Below, in pieces: positions 1 through 6,684 of a stretch of 6,971 nucleotides of DNA (positions are counted from its first letter, which is position 1; each line of letters starts with the position of its first letter). Location: assembly GCA_020881085.1 (NCBI GenBank), contig JAJIYR010000034.1, positions 1 through 6,971 of the forward strand, in the 5' to 3' direction. This DNA is from Rickettsia endosymbiont of Bryobia graminum (lineage in GTDB: Bacteria > Pseudomonadota > Alphaproteobacteria > Rickettsiales > Rickettsiaceae). A program made the translations under genes and the position numbers. A model generated the notes under the pieces. It saw only the letters and a list, made by a program, of their open reading frames with translations, was not told the DNA's origin and ran no database searches.

Positions 1-69
1 CATTGTCATTGTTCCTTCTTTGTATTTATTTATTACTTTGTTCCTTAAATCTTGGCTATATGCTCGCAT
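1..69 (-). CDS. IS630-family transposase, N-terminal fragment (runs off left edge)
   Basis: The reverse complement reads from an ATG at 69 as MRAYSQDLRNKVINKYKEGT followed by MTM, open to the window edge. The 'aYS.DLR.kVi..y.eG' pattern is the usual start of IS630/Tc1-mariner transposases, whose first domain is a helix-turn-helix that binds the element's ends. The start is fixed by an in-frame TGA at 73-75. Only 23 residues are visible, so I cannot tell whether the gene is intact, and the DDE catalytic domain lies outside the window. It has the same orientation and family as the transposase at the right edge, so the two may be copies of one element. The family call rests on a short motif but is distinctive. 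Confidence 0.75.
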   Translation of the reverse strand, partial: MRAYSQDLRNKVINKYKEGTMTM

Positions 70-110
70 AAATCATTATCTAACTTTTTAAACTATTCTT
101 ATACAGCACT
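1..110 (-). mobile_element. IS630-family element, transposase-start end only
   Basis: This is the end of an IS630-type element whose transposase begins at 69 on the minus strand. Its outer boundary is put near 110 because CAGCACT (104-110) is the exact reverse complement of AGTGCTG (6685-6691) at the outer end of the right-hand element, and because TA, the target dinucleotide of this family, follows at 111-112. The similarity inward from the heptamer is poor, so the boundary is tentative. Everything left of position 1 is unseen. Confidence 0.45.
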
Positions 111-123
111 TATCATAATAGTT
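91..123. repeat. imperfect palindrome at left IS boundary
   Basis: AACTATTCTTAT (91-102) faces ATCATAATAGTT (112-123) across a 9-base spacer, with 10 of 12 positions complementary. The spacer includes most of the putative IS end CAGCACT, so the palindrome straddles the boundary. It could be a transposase-recognition feature, a hairpin that insulates the IS from the gene downstream, or chance in AT-rich DNA. Confidence 0.4.
109..123 (+). repeat. 15-base direct repeat, copy 1
   Basis: CTTATCATAATAGTT occurs here and, identically, at 6616-6630. Each copy lies beside an IS630 element that flanks the gene cluster. The identity stops sharply on both sides (A against T before it, C against A after it). 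In a sequence this AT-rich a 15-base match could arise by chance, so only its position next to both IS ends gives it weight. Confidence 0.45.
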
Positions 124-146
124 CAATCGGGTTAGATATATCATCC

Positions 147-174
147 TGGCGAAGTAATGTTAGCCTTCGTGCCA
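147..174 (+). other. bulged hairpin in upstream region
   Basis: TGG (147-149) plus CGAAG (150-154) can pair with CTTCG (165-169) plus CCA (172-174), leaving a 10-base loop and a two-base bulge. The G+C-rich stem stands out from its surroundings. There is no T-run after it, so it is not a typical intrinsic terminator on either strand. It lies about 200 bases before the operon start, and its role is unknown. Confidence 0.35.
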
Positions 175-340
175 ATCTCATGATATTACGATGCCAAACA
201 AATATGGCTTGTACTAATGAGTAATGACACATCTAATTTATACTGGCAATTTTTGTTATTTAATATAATATGTCACACCAAAATAAGTCCGAATACCTGC
301 TATCAAGTGATTATACTATACTTCCAAAGATTTAGTGAAT

Positions 341-346
341 TATAAT
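341..346 (+). promoter_or_regulatory. possible -10 box for the operon
   Basis: TATAAT lies 34 bases before the chosen start of the glutamate dehydrogenase gene, which would give a leader of about 25-30 bases. No good -35 match sits 16-18 bases upstream (ATACTT at 318-323 is poor). In DNA this AT-rich, such hexamers are common by chance. No strong Shine-Dalgarno sequence precedes the ATG at 381. Confidence 0.3.
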
Positions 347-380
347 ATAATTATCAGGTTTTGATTTTAAAATAAAACTT

Positions 381-3300
381 ATGGCGCAATATATGACCAA
401 TTCTAAGACATCCTTAGCTTTAAGCAAGCTTACTTGTCAAGTTCCTAATTATAAATCAGAAATTTTATCTCTTAGTAAAGCAAAAACCAGTGACCCACTT
501 TATAGTGAGTTTATACAAAAATTCCTAGCCTATATTCCTATAGATTATAGATTTAAAGATAGAAAAGAATTATTTGGTAACTTGGCATATAATGCCTATG
601 AGTTTTTTAAAGAAAGACCTAATACAAAAAGAAAAATACAAATTAATAATATAATAATCGAAAGTAATCCTGCGATTGAAATACTATTATTAATTGACAA
701 TAAACCTTTTATTATTGATTCTATTAATTGCCTATTGATGAATCTTAATCTAAAGGCAAAATTCTTGCTTCATCCTGTTATATCATGCGCTAGAGGTAAT
801 AAAGGAAACTTACAAGAAATATTTAATATCGAGAAAAAAAACTATCATATTGAATCTCTAGTCTACATTAGTTTATTAGGAAATTTTAATAAAAAATCCA
901 TAAAATCTTTAGAAAATTCTCTTAATGATATTTTAGACCAAGTAGATGATACTTATAATGTGTGGCAGCAATTATTAAACAAAGTAACCTCTATTTCAGA
1001 GGAAATTAAAGAGAGTAGTGAGTTTTATAAAAAAAATAAATTAGATTATAAGGAATCTAATGATTTTTTAAACTGGTTAAAAAGCAATAATTTTACTTTT
1101 CTTGGAATGATAGACTTTGATTTATCATCAAAAAAATTCCTATCAGAAATAGGAGTAAAGAAGATTTGGCAAGATTCTAATAATGAAATTATTGATATTA
1201 TTAAACGCTCAAATGATCTTCTATGTCAAAACCAACTAATTATCCTTGGCAAAGTTGATGTTATATCAAATGTACATAAGAATAACTTAGTTGATTATAT
1301 TTTAATTAAAAAAATTGATAAAGATGGGAATTATACTACTGTTAGTATAATTTTTGGTCTATATAGCATGGCTGTACATTATCAATCAATTGCTAATATT
1401 CCAATATTAAGACAAAAACTGCAATTTGTACTAAATAAAGCTTCTTTTGTCACTGATGGATATAATACTAAAAAATTAAAAAATATTATTCAAACTCTTC
1501 CCATAGAAGCTTTAATACAAATTGATGAAGGTGACTTATACTGTATGTCTTTACATATATTATCTGGCATCTTAAGTAAAAAACTAAAATTATTTATTCA
1601 ACAAGATTGGTCTGGTACATTTATTAATGTAATAATCTTTTTAACTCGGCACCGTTTAACCCCTGAAACACATAGCACAATAAACTCTTATTTATCTCAT
1701 GCATTAAATGGTAGAATACTAACTGATTATATCACCCAAGTAGCAGAACATTTTTCATATTTATTTTTAACGATAAAAGTCCATGATAAAGATAAGATTA
1801 ACTTTGAAGTTGAATCAATTGAACAAGAATTAAATCAACTATCTACTAGCTTTAGAGAAGATTTTGCTCAGGAATTATGTAAGGAATTTGGAGAATATCA
1901 GGGCGGTATTAATTTCAAACTGTATGACCATATTTTCTCTAATGATTATAAAGAAAAATTTAATGGGCAAACAGCTATTATGGATATTGATTATCTAATT
2001 AAAGCTACTGCTCATAATAAAAGTTTCTATAATTTAACTGCAATAGATAATAAAAGATATTATCTGAAAATTTATAATCCTGGTCCTAAACTGGCTCTTT
2101 CTAACCTATTACCACCTATTGAAAATCTAGGATTTAAAGCCATAGATGAACGTAGTTTTGCCGTAGCGCAAACTGATAATGTAAGTGACAGCTGGATATA
2201 TGAGTTCACTCTTGAAAGCTTAATAGAAATTGAAACTAATACTAATGAGCTTAAGAAAAACGTAGAAGAAGCTCTTGATAAAATTAATACTGGATTTCTT
2301 GCCAATGATTCATTAAGTAAATTAATAGTATTATCTGGTTTGAATTGGTGGGAAGTTAAGTTAGTTAAAGCTTTAACAAGATATTTGCATCAAACATGTT
2401 TCACTTATGGCAAGGGATATGTTCAATTAACTTTAATAAAGCATTTTTTATATACTAAAATGTTAGTTGATCTATTTGATAGTAAATTTAATCCTATCAA
2501 TTTTTCAGAGAAACAAGTAAAAATTTTAAAAACCTCTATTACCAACTATCTTAATAATATCAATTCCGGTAGCGAAGATAAAGTTCTTCGAACTATGTTT
2601 AGTATTATTGAAGCAATTGTTAGAACTAACTGCTATCAATTAGATGATAATGATAATATTAAAAGAAAAAATTACTTTTCTTTTAAATTTGACTCTAGCA
2701 AAATTCCAAACCTACCATTACCAATACCGTATGCTGAAATATTTGTTTATGAAAATGATTCGTTTGAAGGTATTCATTTACGTGGAGGAAAAGTAGCTCG
2801 CGGAGGTCTCAGATGGTCTGATCGAGGGGAAGATTATCGAACAGAAGTATTAGGGTTAATGAAAGCTCAAATGACTAAAAATTCTGTTATTGTACCTGTT
2901 GGTTCAAAAGGTGGGTTCTTTCTTCATTTTAGTAAAGATAATTTAAGTCCTAAAGATTATATGGATAAAGCCATTAGCTGTTATAAAAGCTTCTTACGTG
3001 GTTTATTAGATATAACTGATAATATAGTTAATGGCAAAATTATTCACCCACAAAATACTATCATTTATGATGATGAAGATCCATATTTGGTAGTAGCTGC
3101 TGATAAAGGTACTGCTACTTTTTCTGATTATGCTAATAGTATATCTGCTGAATATAATTTTTGGCTAGGAGATGCCTTTGCCTCAGGAGGATCAGCTGGT
3201 TATGACCATAAGAAAATGGCTATTACTTCTAAAGGAGCTTGGATTTCTGTAGCAAATCATTTCCATGCTATGGGCATTAATGTTCAAAAAGACCCTATTA

Positions 3301-5189
3301 CTACTATAGGTATCGGTGACATGTCAGGAGATGTCTTTGGCAATGGAATGCTTAGATCTGATACTATCAAACTTGTTGCTGCCTTTAACCATAAGCATAT
3401 ATTTATTGATCCTAATCCTGATCCAATTACTAGCTTTAATGAACGCGCTCGTTTATTTGCTTTACCTGCTTCTAATTGGACCGATTATAACCAAGAAATA
3501 ATTTCTGGAGGAGGAGGAGTTTTTGAGAGAAGCAGCAAATCTATTCCTATATCTAAAGAAGCTAAAATATTATTAAAAATAAATGCCAATGAGCTATCTC
3601 CTGATGATTTAATCAAAGCTATTTTACAAGCAGATGTCGATTTATTATGGAACGGTGGAATTGGAACTTATATCAAAGCTTCTACAGAAAGTAATTTAGA
3701 AATAGGTGATAAATCTAATGATAACCTAAGAATCAATGGTAGTGATGTTAAAGTAAAAGTAATAGGAGAAGGTGGAAATATTGGAGTATCTCAATTAGGG
3801 CGTATAGAATATAGTAGATCAGGTGGCAGATTAAATACTGACTTTATTGATAATTCAGGAGGAGTTGATTGTTCTGATCATGAAGTAAATATTAAAATTG
3901 CATTAAATAAAGCTGTAGTATCGAAGAAAATTACTTTAGAGAAACGTAATAAGTACCTTGCAAAAATGACACAACAAGTTGAAGGGCTAGTATTACTTGA
4001 TAATTACCAACAAAATCAAGCCCTTGACATAATGCAATTATCCCCTACCCTAAATACTGGAATATTTAGTCAGTTTATAGATACTTTAGAAGAAGAAAAA
4101 CTCATCAATAGAGCCGTAGAATTTTTACCAACTAAAGATGAACTTAATAGAAGAGCCGCTAGTAAAGAAAATTTAACCCGCCCTGAACTTTGTGTGTTAT
4201 TATCTTATAGCAAAAGTTCGACTTATTACGACTTAAGTTCAGCAACATTTTCTCAAGATAAATATTTTGACTCATATTTAATTAATTATTTTCCTAAATT
4301 AATGCAAGAAGACTTCCAAGAGGAAATTTTAGCGCATCCATTAAAACACGAAATTATTCGAACTGTTGCAACTAATAAAATTGTAAATCAACTAGGTGGC
4401 CCTTCTATCAATCTTTTAAAACGTGAGACTGGTGCTTCCCTTTGCGATATAGTTCGTTCATATACTATTATCTGTGATATTTTTGATTTAAATAATCTTT
4501 GGACAGAAGTAGAATTGTTATCAAGTAATGTAGATTATAAAGTCAAAATCGATATGTTTACTGAAATCGCTAAAATTATGCGCAGAGGTATAGCTTGGTT
4601 TACAAAACATCTCAAACGACCAATTAATATTAGTAATATTATTGAAGAATATTATACCCCATCTCAATCTTTAAGCAAAAAGGTTAGTGAATTATTACTT
4701 GGAGAAGCAAAAACTAAATTTAAAGATAAGGTTCAATTATATACTTCTTCTGGAGTAGAAAAGGGCTTAGCCAACAAAATAGCTGCCCTCGATAGTTTAG
4801 TATCTGTTTTTGATATTATATATATTGCTCAAAAAACAAATAGATCTAATACAGATATTGCTAATCTATATTTTGCTACTGCAAGCAAATTTAGCATTGA
4901 TTGGTTACGCAGACTCTGCGATAAGCAACTAAATAATACTTATTGGACTAGATTATCAATTCAAGCGTTAAAAGATGATTTATATGACAAGCAAAGAAAA
5001 TTATTAATTAAAATAATTAATAATTCAAAAGTAAATATTGATTTAGATTTATGGATTGATAATAATAAAAATTACACTTCTATCTTTTTAGATTTTATTA
5101 CAATATTAAGATCTCAAAAAAATATAGATTTAAATATTTTAATTCTAGCAAATAAGAAATTTGAAACTTTTTTGTATAAACTTGAGTAG
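381..5189 (+). CDS. gdh: NAD-specific glutamate dehydrogenase, large (about 180 kDa) class
   Basis: This cytosolic enzyme oxidises L-glutamate with NAD+ to 2-oxoglutarate, ammonia and NADH, feeding amino-acid carbon into the TCA cycle. At 1602 residues it has the normal length of the large class. The N-terminal half holds ACT-like regulatory regions (for example about 93-135). The catalytic core starts near 790. Visible signatures are RGGKVARGGLRWSDR (801-815), a segment ending VPVGSKGGF (838-846), YDHKKM (941-946), IGDMSGDVFGNG (978-989), IGDKSND (1108-1114), VIGEGGNIG (1127-1135) and NTDFIDNSGGVDCSDHEVN (1152-1170). By analogy with small GDHs, K833, K843 and D980 are the likely substrate and catalytic residues, and the segment around 1129 lies in the NAD-binding domain. 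No frameshift or lost motif is seen. M5 (393) is an alternative start. It is the first gene of a tight plus-strand cluster, 5 bases before the next gene. Confidence 0.97.
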   Translation: MAQYMTNSKTSLALSKLTCQVPNYKSEILSLSKAKTSDPLYSEFIQKFLAYIPIDYRFKDRKELFGNLAYNAYEFFKERPNTKRKIQINNIIIESNPAIEILLLIDNKPFIIDSINCLLMNLNLKAKFLLHPVISCARGNKGNLQEIFNIEKKNYHIESLVYISLLGNFNKKSIKSLENSLNDILDQVDDTYNVWQQLLNKVTSISEEIKESSEFYKKNKLDYKESNDFLNWLKSNNFTFLGMIDFDLSSKKFLSEIGVKKIWQDSNNEIIDIIKRSNDLLCQNQLIILGKVDVISNVHKNNLVDYILIKKIDKDGNYTTVSIIFGLYSMAVHYQSIANIPILRQKLQFVLNKASFVTDGYNTKKLKNIIQTLPIEALIQIDEGDLYCMSLHILSGILSKKLKLFIQQDWSGTFINVIIFLTRHRLTPETHSTINSYLSHALNGRILTDYITQVAEHFSYLFLTIKVHDKDKINFEVESIEQELNQLSTSFREDFAQELCKEFGEYQGGINFKLYDHIFSNDYKEKFNGQTAIMDIDYLIKATAHNKSFYNLTAIDNKRYYLKIYNPGPKLALSNLLPPIENLGFKAIDERSFAVAQTDNVSDSWIYEFTLESLIEIETNTNELKKNVEEALDKINTGFLANDSLSKLIVLSGLNWWEVKLVKALTRYLHQTCFTYGKGYVQLTLIKHFLYTKMLVDLFDSKFNPINFSEKQVKILKTSITNYLNNINSGSEDKVLRTMFSIIEAIVRTNCYQLDDNDNIKRKNYFSFKFDSSKIPNLPLPIPYAEIFVYENDSFEGIHLRGGKVARGGLRWSDRGEDYRTEVLGLMKAQMTKNSVIVPVGSKGGFFLHFSKDNLSPKDYMDKAISCYKSFLRGLLDITDNIVNGKIIHPQNTIIYDDEDPYLVVAADKGTATFSDYANSISAEYNFWLGDAFASGGSAGYDHKKMAITSKGAWISVANHFHAMGINVQKDPITTIGIGDMSGDVFGNGMLRSDTIKLVAAFNHKHIFIDPNPDPITSFNERARLFALPASNWTDYNQEIISGGGGVFERSSKSIPISKEAKILLKINANELSPDDLIKAILQADVDLLWNGGIGTYIKASTESNLEIGDKSNDNLRINGSDVKVKVIGEGGNIGVSQLGRIEYSRSGGRLNTDFIDNSGGVDCSDHEVNIKIALNKAVVSKKITLEKRNKYLAKMTQQVEGLVLLDNYQQNQALDIMQLSPTLNTGIFSQFIDTLEEEKLINRAVEFLPTKDELNRRAASKENLTRPELCVLLSYSKSSTYYDLSSATFSQDKYFDSYLINYFPKLMQEDFQEEILAHPLKHEIIRTVATNKIVNQLGGPSINLLKRETGASLCDIVRSYTIICDIFDLNNLWTEVELLSSNVDYKVKIDMFTEIAKIMRRGIAWFTKHLKRPINISNIIEEYYTPSQSLSKKVSELLLGEAKTKFKDKVQLYTSSGVEKGLANKIAALDSLVSVFDIIYIAQKTNRSNTDIANLYFATASKFSIDWLRRLCDKQLNNTYWTRLSIQALKDDLYDKQRKLLIKIINNSKVNIDLDLWIDNNKNYTSIFLDFITILRSQKNIDLNILILANKKFETFLYKLE

Positions 5190-5194
5190 TTATT

Positions 5195-5566
5195 ATGACC
5201 TTATTACCACTAAAGCAAGCCAGAATTGACTCCAGGAAAACTATTGATGAAGTAGCATCATACTTAAAAATAAAAAGGCAATATTTAGTGGCACTTGAAG
5301 AGGATAAAATGGAGCTGCTTCCAGCAGAGGTATATACTAAAGGTTATATTAAATTATATTCAAATTACTTAGGATTAAAATTAAGTTCTGTAGAAGGTGA
5401 AGATAATATAGAAGAAATTACTAAATCTGCTAAAAAAACTAACTTACGAACTAGACAAAATAAAATAATTCTAAACTATAAGTGGAAAAAACATATTATT
5501 ATTATTTCTATTTTATTATTAATCTTGCTTTCAATAATCTTTAACATAATATTGTCATCTGAATAA
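5195..5566 (+). CDS. short RodZ-like protein: helix-turn-helix plus one membrane helix
   Basis: Residues 1-65 match the N-terminal HTH of RodZ: an 'LkqaR...tidEva.yLKIk..YL.ALEed....LPae.Yt.GYik.Ys.yLgl' pattern. RodZ uses this domain in the cytoplasm to bind MreB and anchor the cell-elongation machinery. A charged linker rich in lysine and arginine (79-100) leads to one hydrophobic helix (about 101-120), and the protein stops three residues later at 123. The basic residues before the helix predict the N-terminus inside the cell. Typical RodZ proteins continue for more than a hundred periplasmic residues, which are absent here. No sign of a broken downstream reading frame is seen, so this is probably a natural short form. 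It sits 5 bases after the dehydrogenase gene and 11 before the next. A membrane-bound transcription regulator is the alternative reading. Confidence 0.8.
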   Translation: MTLLPLKQARIDSRKTIDEVASYLKIKRQYLVALEEDKMELLPAEVYTKGYIKLYSNYLGLKLSSVEGEDNIEEITKSAKKTNLRTRQNKIILNYKWKKHIIIISILLLILLSIIFNIILSSE

Positions 5567-5577
5567 AAATAACTTCC

Positions 5578-5862
5578 ATGAATGATCTTATAAACTATTA
5601 TATAAACCAAATAGATGAACAAACTGAGAGCGATGGGCTAAGTAGAAATAATTTTCAAGAACAAAAAAACATATTATTAAATTTAATGAAAGATGTAGAT
5701 AAGAAACTTGAGTTGCTTCTTATGGAATTAAATGGACAACATAAAGAAATTTCTACTCTTAAGAATGAGAATGAAAAGCTTAAAAATAATTATAAGCAAA
5801 TGCTAGACCAAATCAATTTATACATTGCAGAACTTGAATCCATAAAACAGTCAAATACATAA
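5578..5862 (+). CDS. small coiled-coil protein upstream of zapA (possible ZauP/ZapB-like division factor)
   Basis: The 94-residue product has no signal peptide or membrane helix. From about residue 28 to 92 it is a nearly unbroken amphipathic, Leu/Lys/Glu/Asn-rich sequence with heptad-like spacing (for example LLLMELNGQHKEISTL and NENEKLKNNY), so a long coiled coil is predicted. The sequence alone does not identify a family. Its place, 5 bases before zapA, matches alphaproteobacteria that carry a small coiled-coil gene just upstream of zapA; in Caulobacter that partner is ZauP, which works with ZapA at the FtsZ ring. I infer a similar role here from position and fold type. The ATG at 5578 is the first start in frame and has no clear Shine-Dalgarno sequence. 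Confidence 0.7.
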   Translation: MNDLINYYINQIDEQTESDGLSRNNFQEQKNILLNLMKDVDKKLELLLMELNGQHKEISTLKNENEKLKNNYKQMLDQINLYIAELESIKQSNT

Positions 5863-5867
5863 AATAA

Positions 5868-6185
5868 ATGTCTATAGTCACCATAACCTTAGGTAGTAAA
5901 AATTTTCAACTTGCCTGTAGCAATGGCTCTGTTCAGGAATTAAACACTCTTGTAGTTAAATTAAATGACAAAATTGCTGAAATGAAAAAAATAAGCCCAA
6001 CAGCATCATTCGAATTATTATTAGTTATGGCTGCTTTAGGTCTACAAGAAAAAGTACAAAACTTAACCAATCAAATTACTGATTTTCACGAGGGTAAAAC
6101 CTTGAAAGAAGAAGAACAATTTGCAGAAACTCTAAGTACTATAGCAGGTTATCTAGAAAACCTTGCAAAAAAGATTGGAAAGTGA
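5868..6185 (+). CDS. zapA: cell division protein ZapA
   Basis: ZapA binds FtsZ in the cytoplasm and cross-links its filaments at the division ring. The 105-residue product has the family's usual length and layout. An N-terminal beta-alpha-beta head starts VTITLGSKNFQLACSNG (4-20) and is followed by an amphipathic helix, LNTLVVKLNDKIAEMKK (25-41). The conserved 'p.aS.ellLvmaAL.Lqe' segment (44-60) comes next, and a C-terminal coiled-coil helix (about 60-103) makes the dimer or tetramer. It starts 5 bases after the coiled-coil gene and is the last protein gene of the cluster. A structured RNA candidate and a terminator follow, matching the zapA-ssrS order known in many proteobacteria. Confidence 0.92.
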   Translation: MSIVTITLGSKNFQLACSNGSVQELNTLVVKLNDKIAEMKKISPTASFELLLVMAALGLQEKVQNLTNQITDFHEGKTLKEEEQFAETLSTIAGYLENLAKKIGK

Positions 6186-6237
6186 TAGACTGCTCCACGA
6201 TGTCATGCTAGCTACAAACGCAATATATCAATTATTA

Positions 6238-6426
6238 TTGCTAAAAATATGAGCTGCTTGGTACGTGAGCTTAATGTATTATACCCCAGGACTATAATTT
6301 TTACGTTAGGAAGCTGTCCCTGCCTGCTACCGAGGTACAGGCATATGGTATCCACTTTATACATAAAGGTTCTTTGCGGATCTTTAGGTAACGGCCAAAG
6401 CGGTTCATTCATAGATGCAATAGCAA
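6238..6426 (+). ncRNA. ssrS: probable 6S RNA
   Basis: 6S RNA binds the housekeeping RNA polymerase holoenzyme by imitating an open promoter and damps transcription in slow growth. The region lies directly after zapA, the classic 6S position, and is less AT-rich than its flanks. Paired by eye, 6249-6261 (core GAGCTGCTTGG) matches 6395-6408 with a single bulged A, giving a 13-bp closing stem. TTGCTA (6238-6243) can add an outer stem with TAGCAA (6421-6426). Inside is an open region whose 3' strand carries a perfect hairpin: AAAGGTTC (6365-6372) with GGATCTTT (6378-6385), counting G-U pairs. An apical arm follows: ATGTAT (6274-6279) with ATACAT (6359-6364) and ATACC (6281-6285) with GGTAT (6347-6351). 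It contains a strong hairpin at 6321-6343 with loop CGAG. Rod, central bubble and side hairpin are the 6S layout. Ends are approximate, and no clear separate promoter is seen. Confidence 0.62.
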
Positions 6427-6473
6427 ATCGACATTATTTCTAACTATAATGGAAATAATATCGATTTTTGTTT
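6425..6473 (+). terminator. intrinsic terminator after the 6S candidate
   Basis: AAATCGA (6425-6431) and ATTATTTC (6433-6440) pair with GAAATAAT (6452-6459) and TCGATTT (6461-6467). This makes a 15-bp stem with one C-A mismatch and an 11-base loop. The stem runs into a T-rich tail (6465-6473, TTTTTGTTT), which orients it for plus-strand transcripts. It would end the whole operon and the RNA gene. The stem is mostly A-T, as expected in this genome. Its first two bases overlap the possible outer stem of the RNA, so the two pairings compete. Confidence 0.82.
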
Positions 6474-6582
6474 CATAACCAGATGTGATTATTTATTTCC
6501 TTTCTGATACAACAAAACTAAAATCGTAAGCTTACTAACATCAAGAAAAAATATCTTAGTACTATTATATTTGTAATATATT

Positions 6583-6626
6583 ATTATTGATAACCATGAG
6601 ATGTAAAAACAATCTCTTATCATAAT
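6583..6626. repeat. long imperfect inverted repeat
   Basis: GAGAT (6598-6602) pairs with ATCTC (6612-6616), GATAA (6589-6593) with TTATC (6617-6621), and ATTA (6583-6586) with TAAT (6623-6626). The arms are separated by small bulges, and the loop is nine bases. No T-run follows on the plus strand, so it is not a good terminator. It overlaps the second copy of the 15-base direct repeat. Confidence 0.45.
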
Positions 6627-6630
6627 AGTT
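6616..6630 (+). repeat. 15-base direct repeat, copy 2
   Basis: This is identical to 109-123 in the same orientation. It lies about 55 bases before the putative outer end of the right IS630 element, so it is not a simple target-site duplication of that element. Confidence 0.45.
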
Positions 6631-6684
6631 AGGCATGAATTTAGACTATTAAAATTCACCAAAATTCCGCCTTATAGACCTAAT

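Larger units (their letters stand above)
124..380 (+). other. intergenic region between IS end and glutamate dehydrogenase
   Basis: These 257 bases hold no supportable gene; the longest readable stretches are a dozen or so codons. Two small inverted repeats are visible. One at 147-174 (TGGCGAAG facing CTTCG and CCA, with a two-base bulge) is described separately. The other is GCCA at 193-196 facing TGGC at 205-208. The last 70 bases are very AT-rich, fit the leader of the operon, and contain the possible -10 box at 341-346. The stretch 124-300 is less AT-rich and may be old gene or RNA debris, but I do not recognise it. Confidence 0.6.
6474..6684. other. non-coding spacer rich in short inverted repeats
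   Basis: No gene, tRNA or known RNA is seen in these 211 bases. The heptamer TAATAGT or its complement ACTATTA occurs at 6561-6567 (minus), 6623-6629 (plus), 6645-6651 (minus) and 6681-6687 (plus), more often than expected even in AT-rich DNA. The copies could form alternative hairpins. The stretch looks like IS-associated debris or degraded intergenic DNA. Confidence 0.5.

Noticed and set aside
193..208. GCCA/TGGC hairpin upstream of gdh
   Set aside because: The stem is only four base pairs with an eight-base loop and no T-run; easily chance.
2072..2305. 77-codon open frame on the minus strand
   Set aside because: It lies wholly inside the glutamate dehydrogenase gene on the opposite strand, shows no recognisable family motif, and the plus-strand protein is conserved across it.
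3316..3501. 61-codon plus-strand frame
   Set aside because: It is a shifted frame across the most conserved catalytic part of the dehydrogenase; its leucine-rich look comes from reading A+T-rich codons out of frame.
6321..6343. Strong hairpin considered as an SRP RNA or tmRNA element
   Set aside because: The conserved SRP apical loop sequence and the tmRNA tRNA-like motifs are absent, and the position after zapA fits 6S RNA better.
6212..6443. Two opposed small open frames (66 and 64 codons) after zapA
   Set aside because: They overlap each other on opposite strands and coincide with the strongly self-complementary region called as 6S RNA; neither has a family signature.
6616..6630. 15-base direct repeat as an IS target-site duplication
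   Set aside because: IS630 elements duplicate only TA, and this copy is about 55 bases away from the likely element end.
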